In this document: one piece after another, positions 1 through 7,809 of the stretch
Position numbering within the stretch: the stretch's first letter is position 1
How the letters are laid out: each line of letters begins with the position of its first letter
Assembly: GCA_902490145.1 (NCBI GenBank)
Contig: CABUCT010000027.1
Coordinates: 1 to 11,560 of the forward strand
Length of the DNA stretch: 11,560 bases
Origin: an uncultured Oscillospiraceae bacterium
GTDB taxonomy: Bacteria > Bacillota > Clostridia > Oscillospirales > Acutalibacteraceae
Direction: 5' to 3'
Notes under the pieces: generated by a model
The model's input: only the letters and a program-made list of their open reading frames with translations
The model's database searches: none
Told to the model about the DNA's origin: nothing
Made by a program: the position numbers and the translations under genes

Positions 1-1381
1 CGGCATCTTGGCAAGTTTTGTATGCAGTCCCTCGTTTATAAGATCATGCAGGGATTTTCCAAATATATTTGAATCCCAAATTTTCAGCGGATCATCCTCA
101 AATCCTGCAAGCAGATATTTTACCAGGTCCTCTGACTGGCGTTCAGAACCTACCACCGGTGCAAGTTCAGTCTGAATATTTGCCTTCATCATGTGTATTG
201 ATGGTGCCTGTGCCCTTAGTCTTACTCCGTATTGACCGCCCTGTTTTACTATTTCCGGCTCTTCAAGATGCATTTCTTCTACCGTCGGCATAACAATTCC
301 GTATCCGGTTGCTTCCACTTCATCCAAAGCATTCTTTACGCGATCATATTTCTTCTTGATTTCAGCAAGCTCAACAAGCGTCTTAAGAAGATCCTGATCC
401 CCGGTTATTTCAAGCTCGGTTTGCTCAGCAAGCACCCGATAAAACAAGCTTTGATTTACCTTTACATCAATAGATGCACTTCCGGTTCCGAGATCTACTC
501 CGCTGTTCCTTACAAATTCAATATTTTCATTGTCGGAAACAGCTGTGACAAGATTGCTTATTTCCCTGATATGAGTAATACCCGAAGCACATTCTTTTAT
601 GGATGTGTAAAGGCTTTCCTTAAGCCAATGGTCATCCTCCAAAGACGTTATCCACATAGGAAGATCGATCTTTATCTCTGACAAAGGAAATTCATACAAA
701 ACTCCTGAAAGTATGTCACGAATTTTTTCCTCATCAAGTTCAAGACAGTTTACAGGAATTACAGATACACTGTATTTTTCAGAAAGCTGACTTGCAAGCA
801 AAATCGGGTTCCACACAATTAAGCAGAACGACAAACGGCTTGTTTATACTTTTCAGCTCATTAATTACCCTTTCCTCGGCCTCTTCATACTCGTTTCTAT
901 CAATATCGCTGATAGTTCCGTCAGTGGTTATAACTATTCCAATGGTGGAATGTTCGGTTATAACCTTTTGAGTCCCTATTTCGGCCGCCATATTGAAAGG
1001 AATTTCTTCATCAAACCAAGGTGTTTTGACCATTCTCGGGCTATCGTCTTCCACATATCCCAAAGCACTAGGGACAATATAACCCACACAATCTACCATT
1101 CTGACCGACATGTTTCCAACGTCATTAAGTGATATCTGCACCGCATTCTCCGGAATAAATTTCGGTTCAGTGGTCATTATAGTGCGGCCTGCTGCCGATT
1201 GGGGCATTTCGTCAATAGCTCTTTCTCTGCTGTATTCTCCGTCTATATTGGGCATAACCAGCGTGTCCATGAATCTTTTAATAAATGTTGATTTTCCGGT
1301 TCTAACCGGTCCCACAACACCTATGTATATATCCCCGCCGGTTCTCACCGCAATATCTCGATAAATACTATCATTTGTCAT
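1..1381 (-). pseudogene. spoIVA: SpoIVA, stage IV sporulation protein A (spore coat anchor ATPase); frameshifted and cut by the left window edge
   Basis: SpoIVA is made in the mother cell, hydrolyses ATP and polymerises on the forespore surface as the base on which the coat is assembled. The first 200 codons (779-1381) read cleanly: start M-T-N-D-S-I-Y-R-D-I, Walker A GPVRTGKST at residues 24-32, the PQSAAGRTIMTTEPKF stretch and the DCVGY motif. The frame then ends in an out-of-phase stop at 779-781. From about 798 down to 1 the homologous protein continues in another frame with no stop codon (LASQLSEKY, then LYEFPLSEIKIDLP, ATGYGIVMPT and FEDDPLKIWDSNIFGKSL), up to roughly 27 residues short of the usual C-terminus. 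The start at 1381 was chosen over the upstream ATG at 1432 because AGAGG lies 9 nt before it and the N-terminus then matches the family. The gene is either recently inactivated or carries an assembly error. The family identity is secure. Confidence 0.9.
793..810 (-). other. Frameshift site inside spoIVA
   Basis: On the minus strand the upstream frame reads N-C-V-E-P-D-F and then goes out of phase, while the conserved L-A-S-Q-L-S-E-K-Y block begins at codon 796-798 in the frame one base further along. Only seven bases (799-805) separate the conserved proline codon from that block. As I recall it, B. subtilis SpoIVA has about seven residues here. A net loss of about 14 bases therefore fits better than a one-base homopolymer error, although the TTTT run inside the seven bases allows the latter. 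Confidence 0.75.
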
Positions 1382-1416
1382 ATCATCCGTCCTCTTTTCA
1401 TTTTTGCCTTTGCTTA

Positions 1417-1446
1417 ATAGTATGAAGAACAAATGATTATTATTAC
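1417..1446 (-). promoter_or_regulatory. Possible SigE-type promoter of spoIVA
   Basis: Read on the minus strand, CATACTAT (1417-1424) resembles the SigE -10 consensus CATACAAT. It is preceded, after a 14-nt spacer, by an AT-rich GTAATAAT (1439-1446) in the -35 position. It lies 35 nt upstream of the chosen start and downstream of the folC terminator, so spoIVA must have its own promoter about here. SigE control of spoIVA is known in Bacillus; the assignment here rests on weak motifs. Confidence 0.4.
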
Positions 1447-1484
1447 AAGCATATGAAAAAACAATTTACCCAATAAATATTTCT

Positions 1485-1524
1485 ATAAAAAATCTGCCCC
1501 GTATAAATAATTATACAAAGCAGA
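1485..1524 (-). terminator. Intrinsic terminator of the valS-folC operon
   Basis: On the minus strand TCTGCTTTGTATAA pairs with TTATACGGGGCAGA across a TTAT loop. This gives a continuous 14-bp stem with three G-T wobbles, followed directly by six T residues. It starts 14 nt after the folC stop codon and separates the housekeeping operon from spoIVA. Confidence 0.88.
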
Positions 1525-1538
1525 CCTTTTATAATATT

Positions 1539-2798
1539 CTATTTTTCAAGATATTTATATATTTCTCCGGCTAAATATAAAGATCCGAATATTATCACGG
1601 GGCGACCGTTCGCTTTTGAAACGGCAGCAGGAATAAGCTCCTTGTTAACATCGGCGGTTGTTATCTTTTTAACAGAGCTCTCAAGCTGCTTTTTAAGCTC
1701 ATGTGCAGACAATGCACGTGGATTTGGCGGAGTAACCGTAATAATCTCATCAAAAAGCGGAGTTAAGCAGGATAAAGCCTTTTCATATTCTTTATCCTTT
1801 AACATCCCGCAAATTCCAAACAAGTGTTTGCCGCCCAAATATTTTTTCAATGAATCCGAAAGAGCCTTTGCCCCACCCACATTGTGTGCTCCGTCAAGAA
1901 TAACAAGCGGTTCGGAACTTATAACCTCAAAACGGGCAGGATGTCTTACATTTTTGATTCCACTTACAATATCATTATCACCAACACAAAGTCCGCATTG
2001 TTTAACCGCTTCGATTGCTATAACCGTATTTTCAATTTGAAATGTTCCGGCAAGCGGTTGCCTTATCTTAAGTCCCAAATAGACAAATTCACTTCCGAAA
2101 ACTGTATCAGATATAATTTCAACCGAATTTATTTCCGGAACAATAAGCAGGGCATTTTTTAAATTCGAGGTGTTTTTAATAACGGCCATAGCTTCATCAG
2201 GCTGATACGGTGAAGTTATAACAACGCAATCATTTTTAATTATTCCGCATTTCTCTGCGGCAATTTCAGAAAGGCTGTCCCCAAGAACCGCCATATGGTC
2301 CATTGAAATTGAAGTGATAACCGTTGCAAGCGGTTTTTCAAAAACATTTGTGGAGTCAAGACGCCCCCCAAGTCCGGTTTCAAACACCGCAACATCACAT
2401 TTTTGCCTTGAAAACCATAAAAGAGCAATCGCAGTTACAAGTTCAAATTCAGTGGGATGCAAGTCGCCAGGCAATCTTTCGGCAGCATTTTTTACTGTTG
2501 TACAAAGCTCAGCATACTCATTTTCGGAAATATATTGAGAATTTATCTGCATACGCTCACGGAAATCAATTATATAAGGAGAAATAAATAATGCCGTTTT
2601 ATACCCCGCTGTTTCGAGGATTTTTGAAACAATTGAGGAAACAGAACCTTTTCCGTTTGTTCCGGCAATGTGTATTACTTTCAGATGATGATGAGGATTA
2701 CCAAGTTCCTCGAGCAATGCATTAATTCGTTCAAGACCGGGACGGCTTCCAAATCGCAGCAGCGAGTGAGTGTATTCCAAAGCCTCTGAATAATTCAT
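1539..2798 (-). CDS. folC: Bifunctional folylpolyglutamate synthase / dihydrofolate synthase
   Basis: FolC joins dihydropteroate to glutamate and adds further glutamates to folates in the cytoplasm, using ATP. The 419-residue length is normal for the family. Visible motifs are the P-loop HIAGTNGKGSVS (residues 43-54), the family signature GLGGRLDSTN near residue 143, and LDGAHN with D302 and H305 at the boundary leading to the C-terminal Mur-ligase-like domain. The ATG at 2796-2798 overlaps the valS stop by one base (TAATG), so translation is probably coupled to valS. A strong terminator follows the stop, making this the last gene of the operon. From sequence alone I cannot tell whether it has both activities or only the folylpolyglutamate one; in Gram-positive bacteria with a single folC both are usual. 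Confidence 0.95.
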   Translation of the reverse strand: MNYSEALEYTHSLLRFGSRPGLERINALLEELGNPHHHLKVIHIAGTNGKGSVSSIVSKILETAGYKTALFISPYIIDFRERMQINSQYISENEYAELCTTVKNAAERLPGDLHPTEFELVTAIALLWFSRQKCDVAVFETGLGGRLDSTNVFEKPLATVITSISMDHMAVLGDSLSEIAAEKCGIIKNDCVVITSPYQPDEAMAVIKNTSNLKNALLIVPEINSVEIISDTVFGSEFVYLGLKIRQPLAGTFQIENTVIAIEAVKQCGLCVGDNDIVSGIKNVRHPARFEVISSEPLVILDGAHNVGGAKALSDSLKKYLGGKHLFGICGMLKDKEYEKALSCLTPLFDEIITVTPPNPRALSAHELKKQLESSVKKITTADVNKELIPAAVSKANGRPVIIFGSLYLAGEIYKYLEK

Positions 2799-5425
2799 TA
2801 TTTATTCAGTGCCTTCATACTCTCGTCGATAAGCTGTAATTTATGATTAAGCTTTTCGGCGGCTTCACGCTGATTATCCACTATATTCTTTGGAGCACGG
2901 CTAACAAACGCTTCATTATTCAGTTTTGCCATTACTCCTGCAAGAATTTTCTCGGTCTCAGTTTTTTCCTTTTCAAGTCTTGCCTTTTCAGCCTCAAAAT
3001 CAATAAGCTGATCCATAGGAATATAGATCTGTGCATCAGAGGTAACTATCGAAACAGCCCCTTCTATATTCCAGTCTGATCCGACTTTTACATCGCTTGC
3101 CGATGCTAAACGACGGAAGAAAACGCCGCAAGTCTCAAAGGTATTCTGATGTTTTGTGGCAATATAAATCTCAGCCTTTTTTGAAGCCGGAACATTCATT
3201 TCTGCACGCCGGCTCCTGATTGCACGAACAGCTTCCATAACACGGGAAAACTCAGCTTCCTCAGCGGTGAAATTCAGCTTTTCATCATAAACCGGCCAAT
3301 TGGACAACATAATTGTTTCACCGTCATGAGGAAGAGTCTGCCAGATTTCTTCAGTAATGAATGGCATAAAAGGATGAAGAAGCTTCAACGTTTCGGACAA
3401 AATATATACAAGAACTGCTTTTGCAGTCTCTTTGCCCTGAACATCATCTCCGTTAAGGCGAACCTTTGCAAGCTCAATATACCAATCACAGAACACATCC
3501 CAGATAAAATCATAAAGTTTCTGAACAGCAATACCAAGCTCGAACTTTTCAAGATTTTCTGTGACTTCCTTTACTATTCCATTATAAATAGTGAGTATCC
3601 ACTTATCCTCCATTGAAAGGTTTTCAGGAATGTGTGGTACAGGTTCATTATCATCAAGATTCATAAGCACAAAACGGGCGGCATTCCAAAGCTTATTTGC
3701 AAAATTTCTTGAAGCTTCAACCTTTTCAGGCGTATAACGCATATCATTTCCGGGACTGTTGCCGGTTGCAAGTGTAAATCTAAGTGCATCGGCACCGTAT
3801 TTATCAATTTCAATAAGGGGATCAATTCCGTTGCCAAGGGATTTTGACATTTTTCTCCCTTGTGCATCACGAACAATACCATGAATAAACACAGTGTCAA
3901 ACGGAGTCTTTTTCATATGCTCCACTCCGGAGAAAATCATTCTTGCAACCCAAAAGAAAATAATATCGTATCCTGTTACAAGAGTTGATGTTGGATAGAA
4001 ATAATCAAGCTCTTCGGTCTTTTTAGGCCAGCCTAAAGTTGAGAACGGCCAAAGAGCCGATGAAAACCATGTATCAAGAGTATCGGGATCTTGTGTCAAA
4101 TGCTTACTTTTGCACTTAGGGCAAGCAGTTACATTATCCTTTGAAACAATCGTCTCACCGCAGTCATCGCAATACCAAACCGGAATGCGGTGTCCCCACC
4201 AAAGCTGACGTGATATACACCAGTCACGAATATTCTCCATCCAATGGAAATATGTCTTTTCAAAGCGTTCGGGAATAAATTTTGTTTTTCCGCTTTTTAC
4301 AGCTTCAATAGCCGGTTCACTAAGCGGCTTCATCTTTACAAACCACTGACGTGAAACACGTGGTTCAACAGTTGTATGACAGCGATAGCACTCTCCTACA
4401 TTATGTGAATGAGGCTCGATCCTTACCAAAAATCCGCCTTCATCAAGATCTTTAACTATCTGTTTTCTGGCTTCATAACGATCAAGACCCTGATATTTTC
4501 CGCCGTTTTCATTGATAACGGCTCCTTCATCCAAAACATTTATTACAGGAAGATTATGACGGAGTCCCACCTCAAAATCGTTAGGATCGTGGGCAGGCGT
4601 AATTTTTACGACACCTGTTCCAAACTCAGGATCAACATATGAATCGGCTACAATCGGAATTTCCCGTCCGACAAGCGGCAAAGTCAGAGTTTTTCCAACC
4701 ATGTCCTTATATCTTTCATCATCCGGGTGAACCGCCACAGCAGTATCTCCGAGAAGTGTTTCCGGACGTGTTGTGGCAAGCTCAATATACCCGCTTCCAT
4801 CGGTCAGCGGATAACGCAAATGCCAGAAAAATCCGTCCTGTTCAGTATATTCAACCTCTGCGTCAGAAATCGATGTCTTGCAATGGGGACACCAGTTGAT
4901 TATACGCTCACCGCGATAAATAAGTCCCTTTTCATAAAGATTCACAAATACTTCTTTAACCGCTTCTGAACAGCCTTCATCCATTGTAAAACGTTCTCTT
5001 TGCCAGTCACAGGAAGATCCCATTTTTCTGAGCTGTTCGGTGATTCTTCCTCCGTAAACCTTTTTCCACTCCCATGCACGTTCCAAAAAGGCTTCTCGTC
5101 CGATCTCTTCTTTAGTAATCCCCTCTTCAGCCATTGCTGCCACTATCTTTGCCTCGGTAGCAATAGACGCATGATCGGTTCCCGGAAGCCAAAGGGTGCA
5201 ATAACCCTGCATTCTGCGGAAACGGGCAAGAATATCCTGCAATGTGTTATCAAGGGCATGTCCCATATGAAGCTGTCCCGTAATATTTGGAGGTGGCATT
5301 ACTATTGTGTATGGTTTTTTGCTCCTGTCCGGCTCGGCGTGGAAGTATCCGTTGTTTTGCCAAAAATTATAGAGTCTTGTCTCAACCGATTTTGGCTCGT
5401 AGGTCTTATCAAGCTGTTTACCCAT
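2798..5425 (-). CDS. valS: Valyl-tRNA synthetase
   Basis: This class Ia aminoacyl-tRNA synthetase charges tRNA(Val) with valine and hydrolyses mischarged threonine through an inserted editing domain. The 875 residues match the usual bacterial length. The class I signatures are present: PPPNITGQLHMGHALDN with HMGH at 53-56, and KMSKS at 525-529. Cysteine pairs C179/C182, C419/C422 and C435/C438 look like zinc-knuckle ligands. The TTRPETLLGDTAVAVHP segment belongs to the editing domain, and the charged, heptad-like C-terminus (about residues 805-875) is the tRNA-binding coiled-coil arm. The start follows the methyltransferase stop by 3 nt, with AAAGGAA at the right distance inside that gene's end. 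No T-box leader can fit directly upstream, so any valine-responsive control would have to act at the head of the operon. Confidence 0.97.
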   Translation of the reverse strand: MGKQLDKTYEPKSVETRLYNFWQNNGYFHAEPDRSKKPYTIVMPPPNITGQLHMGHALDNTLQDILARFRRMQGYCTLWLPGTDHASIATEAKIVAAMAEEGITKEEIGREAFLERAWEWKKVYGGRITEQLRKMGSSCDWQRERFTMDEGCSEAVKEVFVNLYEKGLIYRGERIINWCPHCKTSISDAEVEYTEQDGFFWHLRYPLTDGSGYIELATTRPETLLGDTAVAVHPDDERYKDMVGKTLTLPLVGREIPIVADSYVDPEFGTGVVKITPAHDPNDFEVGLRHNLPVINVLDEGAVINENGGKYQGLDRYEARKQIVKDLDEGGFLVRIEPHSHNVGECYRCHTTVEPRVSRQWFVKMKPLSEPAIEAVKSGKTKFIPERFEKTYFHWMENIRDWCISRQLWWGHRIPVWYCDDCGETIVSKDNVTACPKCKSKHLTQDPDTLDTWFSSALWPFSTLGWPKKTEELDYFYPTSTLVTGYDIIFFWVARMIFSGVEHMKKTPFDTVFIHGIVRDAQGRKMSKSLGNGIDPLIEIDKYGADALRFTLATGNSPGNDMRYTPEKVEASRNFANKLWNAARFVLMNLDDNEPVPHIPENLSMEDKWILTIYNGIVKEVTENLEKFELGIAVQKLYDFIWDVFCDWYIELAKVRLNGDDVQGKETAKAVLVYILSETLKLLHPFMPFITEEIWQTLPHDGETIMLSNWPVYDEKLNFTAEEAEFSRVMEAVRAIRSRRAEMNVPASKKAEIYIATKHQNTFETCGVFFRRLASASDVKVGSDWNIEGAVSIVTSDAQIYIPMDQLIDFEAEKARLEKEKTETEKILAGVMAKLNNEAFVSRAPKNIVDNQREAAEKLNHKLQLIDESMKALNK

Positions 5426-5428
5426 TTA

Positions 5429-6178
5429 TTACATTCCTTTTCTTCTTATTATATAAATAATTCGTTCGCTTTTTTCATTAGGTTTATTAAAGCTCATATC
5501 CTCATAAACTGCCACAGGCTCAAAACAATTTCGTTTTGCTGCATCAAGAATCTGCTCAGGCTCATATGCCCGCTCGCTGAACTCTTCTTCGGTTCTGTCC
5601 CACAAATCACCGTTAGGCGTGAAAAAGTCAAGGCAAATATCGACTCGATTTTGTTCATCAAAATATTCATTCTGCCAAACACAAAATACATCTTCATTTT
5701 CGAGCACAAAGCTGTTATTCCCCAAAATGTTTTTGTGTTTATACGGTGTGTTCATATCAAAAATGAACAGTCCATTTGACTCAATAAAAAATTTCAATCT
5801 GCCGAAAACTGCGGCTATCTCATCAATAGATGACAGATGATTAAAGCTGTCAAGGGTGGATATACCGCCCTCTACCGTGCCATAAAGATCAAGCTCATCC
5901 ATACGCTGGCATAAAAGCAACACTGACGGATATTTTTCAAAAAGCCTATCTCTTGCAATACTCAGCATATCAGGTGAAGCATCCACTCCTATTAAATCCA
6001 TTCCCTTTTGAGCAAAGAATTTAAGAAGTGTTCCTGTTCCGCATGCAAGATCCAAAAGTGTTTTAGGAGGATTCCCGAATTTGTCAAAAAGCGAAAGGAT
6101 ATATTCTCCTCTCGCCTTATAGTCAACATTTGAGTTCAGCTTATCGTAATATTGTGCAAAGCTTTCGTATGAACTCAT
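5429..6178 (-). CDS. Class I SAM-dependent methyltransferase, YqeM-like
   Basis: This is a Rossmann-fold methyltransferase of 249 residues. SAM-binding motif I is LLDLACGTGTL (residues 41-51), the acidic motif II is GVDAS (64-68), and the STLDSFNHL stretch near 107-115 is the motif-IV region typical of the small-molecule methyltransferases grouped around B. subtilis YqeM. The DUF4942-free C-terminal half with FDMNTPYKHK and YEPEQIL is also typical of that group. The substrate cannot be told from the sequence. Its ATG overlaps the stop of the upstream regulator gene by 4 nt (ATGA) and its TAA TAA leads straight into valS, so it is co-translated within the operon. There is no signal peptide or membrane segment, so it is cytosolic. 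The family call is firm; the role is unknown. Confidence 0.85.
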   Translation of the reverse strand: MSSYESFAQYYDKLNSNVDYKARGEYILSLFDKFGNPPKTLLDLACGTGTLLKFFAQKGMDLIGVDASPDMLSIARDRLFEKYPSVLLLCQRMDELDLYGTVEGGISTLDSFNHLSSIDEIAAVFGRLKFFIESNGLFIFDMNTPYKHKNILGNNSFVLENEDVFCVWQNEYFDEQNRVDICLDFFTPNGDLWDRTEEEFSERAYEPEQILDAAKRNCFEPVAVYEDMSFNKPNEKSERIIYIIRRKGM

Positions 6179-6465
6179 TTGTCCTGAAGCCTCTTGAATA
6201 CCATTTCATATCCGTCGCTTCCGTATGTAAGCGAACGATTTACGCGGCTGATTGTTGCAGTGGAAGCACCTGTTTCCTTAACAATCTCACTGTATACCCT
6301 ATGGTCTTTAAGCATAGCAGCAACATTATATCTTTGGGACATTGCCTTGATTTCCGGAACAGTACACAAATCTTCAAAGAAGGCATAACATTCCTCTACT
6401 GATTTGAGAGTAAGTATTGCTTCGAACATTCCATCTGCTCCGATTTCTTTGAGCTTAGGATTCAT
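6175..6465 (-). CDS. yerC: YerC/YecD family TrpR-related DNA-binding protein
   Basis: This 96-residue protein belongs to the TrpR-like superfamily, in the branch represented by B. subtilis YerC and YecD. The core LTLKSVEECYAFFEDLCT, then AMSQRYNVAAML, then the helix-turn-helix VYSEIVKETGASTATISRVN (about residues 58-77), is diagnostic. I chose the start at 6463-6465 (MNPKLKEIG) because AGAGGG lies 9 nt upstream. The longer open frame back to 6513 adds a non-conserved stretch, and the ATG at 6472-6474 directly abuts the ribosome binding site. The target genes of this family are poorly known. Being the first of four tightly coupled genes, it could regulate its own operon. A trpR-type corepressor role is not established, and no ligand can be inferred. 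Confidence 0.88.
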   Translation of the reverse strand: MNPKLKEIGADGMFEAILTLKSVEECYAFFEDLCTVPEIKAMSQRYNVAAMLKDHRVYSEIVKETGASTATISRVNRSLTYGSDGYEMVFKRLQDK

Positions 6466-6539
6466 TTTAATCATCCCTCTTTTTGTTAGTTTTCCTTTAG
6501 CAAAGCCGACCAATCTGAACTAAATTTAGGAGTATTAAG

Positions 6540-6545
6540 ATTATA
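6540..6545 (-). promoter_or_regulatory. Possible -10 element upstream of yerC
   Basis: A perfect TATAAT lies on the minus strand in the lysC-yerC gap, about 75 nt before the yerC start. No convincing -35 sits 16-18 nt upstream (the region is T-rich), so this is only a candidate internal promoter. No terminator is visible between lysC and yerC, so readthrough from hom-lysC is the alternative source of transcription. Confidence 0.25.
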
Positions 6546-6555
6546 TAAACTGTTT

Positions 6556-7026
6556 TTATGCAAAAAATGCGTCATGAACGGCTTTTACTGCTCTCTCGGA
6601 ATCTTTTTTATCAATAAGTACTGAAATTTTGATTTCACTGGTTGAAATCATTTGAATATTAATATCGTTTGAAAAAAGCACCTCGAACATTTTGCTTGCC
6701 ACTCCGGGATGGGTTTCCATTCCCGCTCCTACAATAGAAAGCTTTGTTACATTGTCATCATAATTGACTTCCTGAGCACTTAAAACTGTATCTGAAGAAC
6801 TGAGTGCCTGAATAGTTTCTTCCTTTTGATCAGAGGCAACTGTGAAAACAATATCCTTGGTTCCGTCTCTTCCTACTGACTGGAGAATTATATCTACATT
6901 AATTTTCTTTGCTGAAAGTAATGAGAAAATTTTATATGCCATTCCGGGAGTATCTTGAATACCGACAATCGAAACTCTGGTCACCTTGTCGTCCTTGGCG
7001 ACACCCCTTATCAACATTTTTTCCAT
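6556..7026 (-). CDS. lysC: Aspartate kinase beta subunit from an internal in-frame start
   Basis: Codon 245 of lysC is an ATG (7024-7026, protein start MEKMLIRGVAKDD) preceded by a near-perfect Shine-Dalgarno, TTAAGGAGG at 7035-7043, with an 8-nt spacer. Translation from here would give a 156-residue protein made of only the two ACT domains. In B. subtilis aspartokinase II the same arrangement produces a beta subunit identical to the alpha C-terminus, forming an alpha2beta2 enzyme; Corynebacterium does likewise. The position here, exactly at the junction between catalytic and regulatory domains, fits that precedent. The signal is clear in the sequence; that it is used is an inference. Confidence 0.7.
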   Translation of the reverse strand: MEKMLIRGVAKDDKVTRVSIVGIQDTPGMAYKIFSLLSAKKINVDIILQSVGRDGTKDIVFTVASDQKEETIQALSSSDTVLSAQEVNYDDNVTKLSIVGAGMETHPGVASKMFEVLFSNDINIQMISTSEIKISVLIDKKDSERAVKAVHDAFFA

Positions 7027-7758
7027 TTTTATTGCCTCCTTAACTACTGTTCCTTCAACCCTTTCAAGACTTGAACGAACTTCGAGATTAACATTATATT
7101 TCTTTGCCATTTCAACCGAACGATTATGAAGGACCTGAGCTCCGAGTGTCGCAAGCTCCAGCATCTCATCATAAGTAATCTCATCCAGTTTCTTTGCATT
7201 TTTAACTATTCTCGGATCTGCAGTATATACACCATCCACATCAGTATAAATATGGCATATATCAGCCTTCATTGCAGCGGCAATTGCAACTGCAGTTGTA
7301 TCCGAACCGCCTCTTCCGAGAGTAGTGATATCATCGTATTTATTAATACCCTGAAACCCTGCTACAATTACAATTTTCTTTTGAGCAATCTCTGCACTGA
7401 GTCTCTCGGTATCGATAGTTTTAATTCGTGCATTTCCGTAGTTTGAATCGGTTTTCATTCCGATTTGCCATCCCAATAAAGAAATCACAGGAAGCCCCAT
7501 ATTGTCAATAGCCATTGCAAGCAGAGATGCTGAAATCTGTTCTCCTGCTGTCATAAGCATATCAAGCTCACGCTTTGAAGCTGACGGATTTAACTCGCCG
7601 GCCTTTTCAATCAAATCATCGGTGGTGTCTCCCTGTGCCGAAACAACTACTATGACATCATTTCCTTCTTTGTATGTATCAGCAACTATTGAAGCAACAT
7701 TGCGGACCCGTTCGGCATTTGCCACCGAACTTCCGCCGAATTTTTGGACAACTAACAT
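6556..7758 (-). CDS. lysC: Aspartate kinase (aspartokinase), alpha subunit
   Basis: The enzyme phosphorylates L-aspartate to beta-aspartyl phosphate, the entry step to lysine, diaminopimelate, threonine and methionine. The 400-residue chain begins with the amino-acid kinase signature VVQKFGGSSVANAERV (KFGGSS at 6-11). The catalytic domain (to about 240) contains LGRGGSDTTAVAIAAA and YTDVDGVYTADPRIV. Two ACT regulatory domains follow, starting near VTRVSIVGIQDTPGMA and VTKLSIVGAGMETHPGVASKMF. The start is supported by GGGAGG 6 nt upstream. It follows hom by 51 nt, most likely in the same transcript. The two-ACT architecture and size match the monofunctional, lysine- or threonine-feedback-sensitive type seen in B. 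subtilis LysC. Which amino acid inhibits it cannot be read from the sequence. Confidence 0.96.
   Translation of the reverse strand: MLVVQKFGGSSVANAERVRNVASIVADTYKEGNDVIVVVSAQGDTTDDLIEKAGELNPSASKRELDMLMTAGEQISASLLAMAIDNMGLPVISLLGWQIGMKTDSNYGNARIKTIDTERLSAEIAQKKIVIVAGFQGINKYDDITTLGRGGSDTTAVAIAAAMKADICHIYTDVDGVYTADPRIVKNAKKLDEITYDEMLELATLGAQVLHNRSVEMAKKYNVNLEVRSSLERVEGTVVKEAIKMEKMLIRGVAKDDKVTRVSIVGIQDTPGMAYKIFSLLSAKKINVDIILQSVGRDGTKDIVFTVASDQKEETIQALSSSDTVLSAQEVNYDDNVTKLSIVGAGMETHPGVASKMFEVLFSNDINIQMISTSEIKISVLIDKKDSERAVKAVHDAFFA
7035..7043 (-). promoter_or_regulatory. Internal ribosome binding site within lysC
   Basis: TTAAGGAGG on the minus strand is among the strongest Shine-Dalgarno matches in the window, yet it lies inside a coding sequence. 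It is 8 nt upstream of an in-frame ATG at codon 245. It encodes V-K-E-A, which does not by itself require such a G-rich codon string. Confidence 0.72.
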
Positions 7759-7809
7759 ATATATCCTCCCATTTAGATTAATTGTGAAATCAACTTACAA
7801 TAAGGTAAA

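Noticed and set aside
5000..5779. A 259-codon plus-strand open frame, and other long plus-strand frames across valS, folC, lysC and hom.
   Set aside because: They are antisense shadows of clearly conserved minus-strand genes, lack ribosome binding sites and give low-complexity, unfamiliar proteins.
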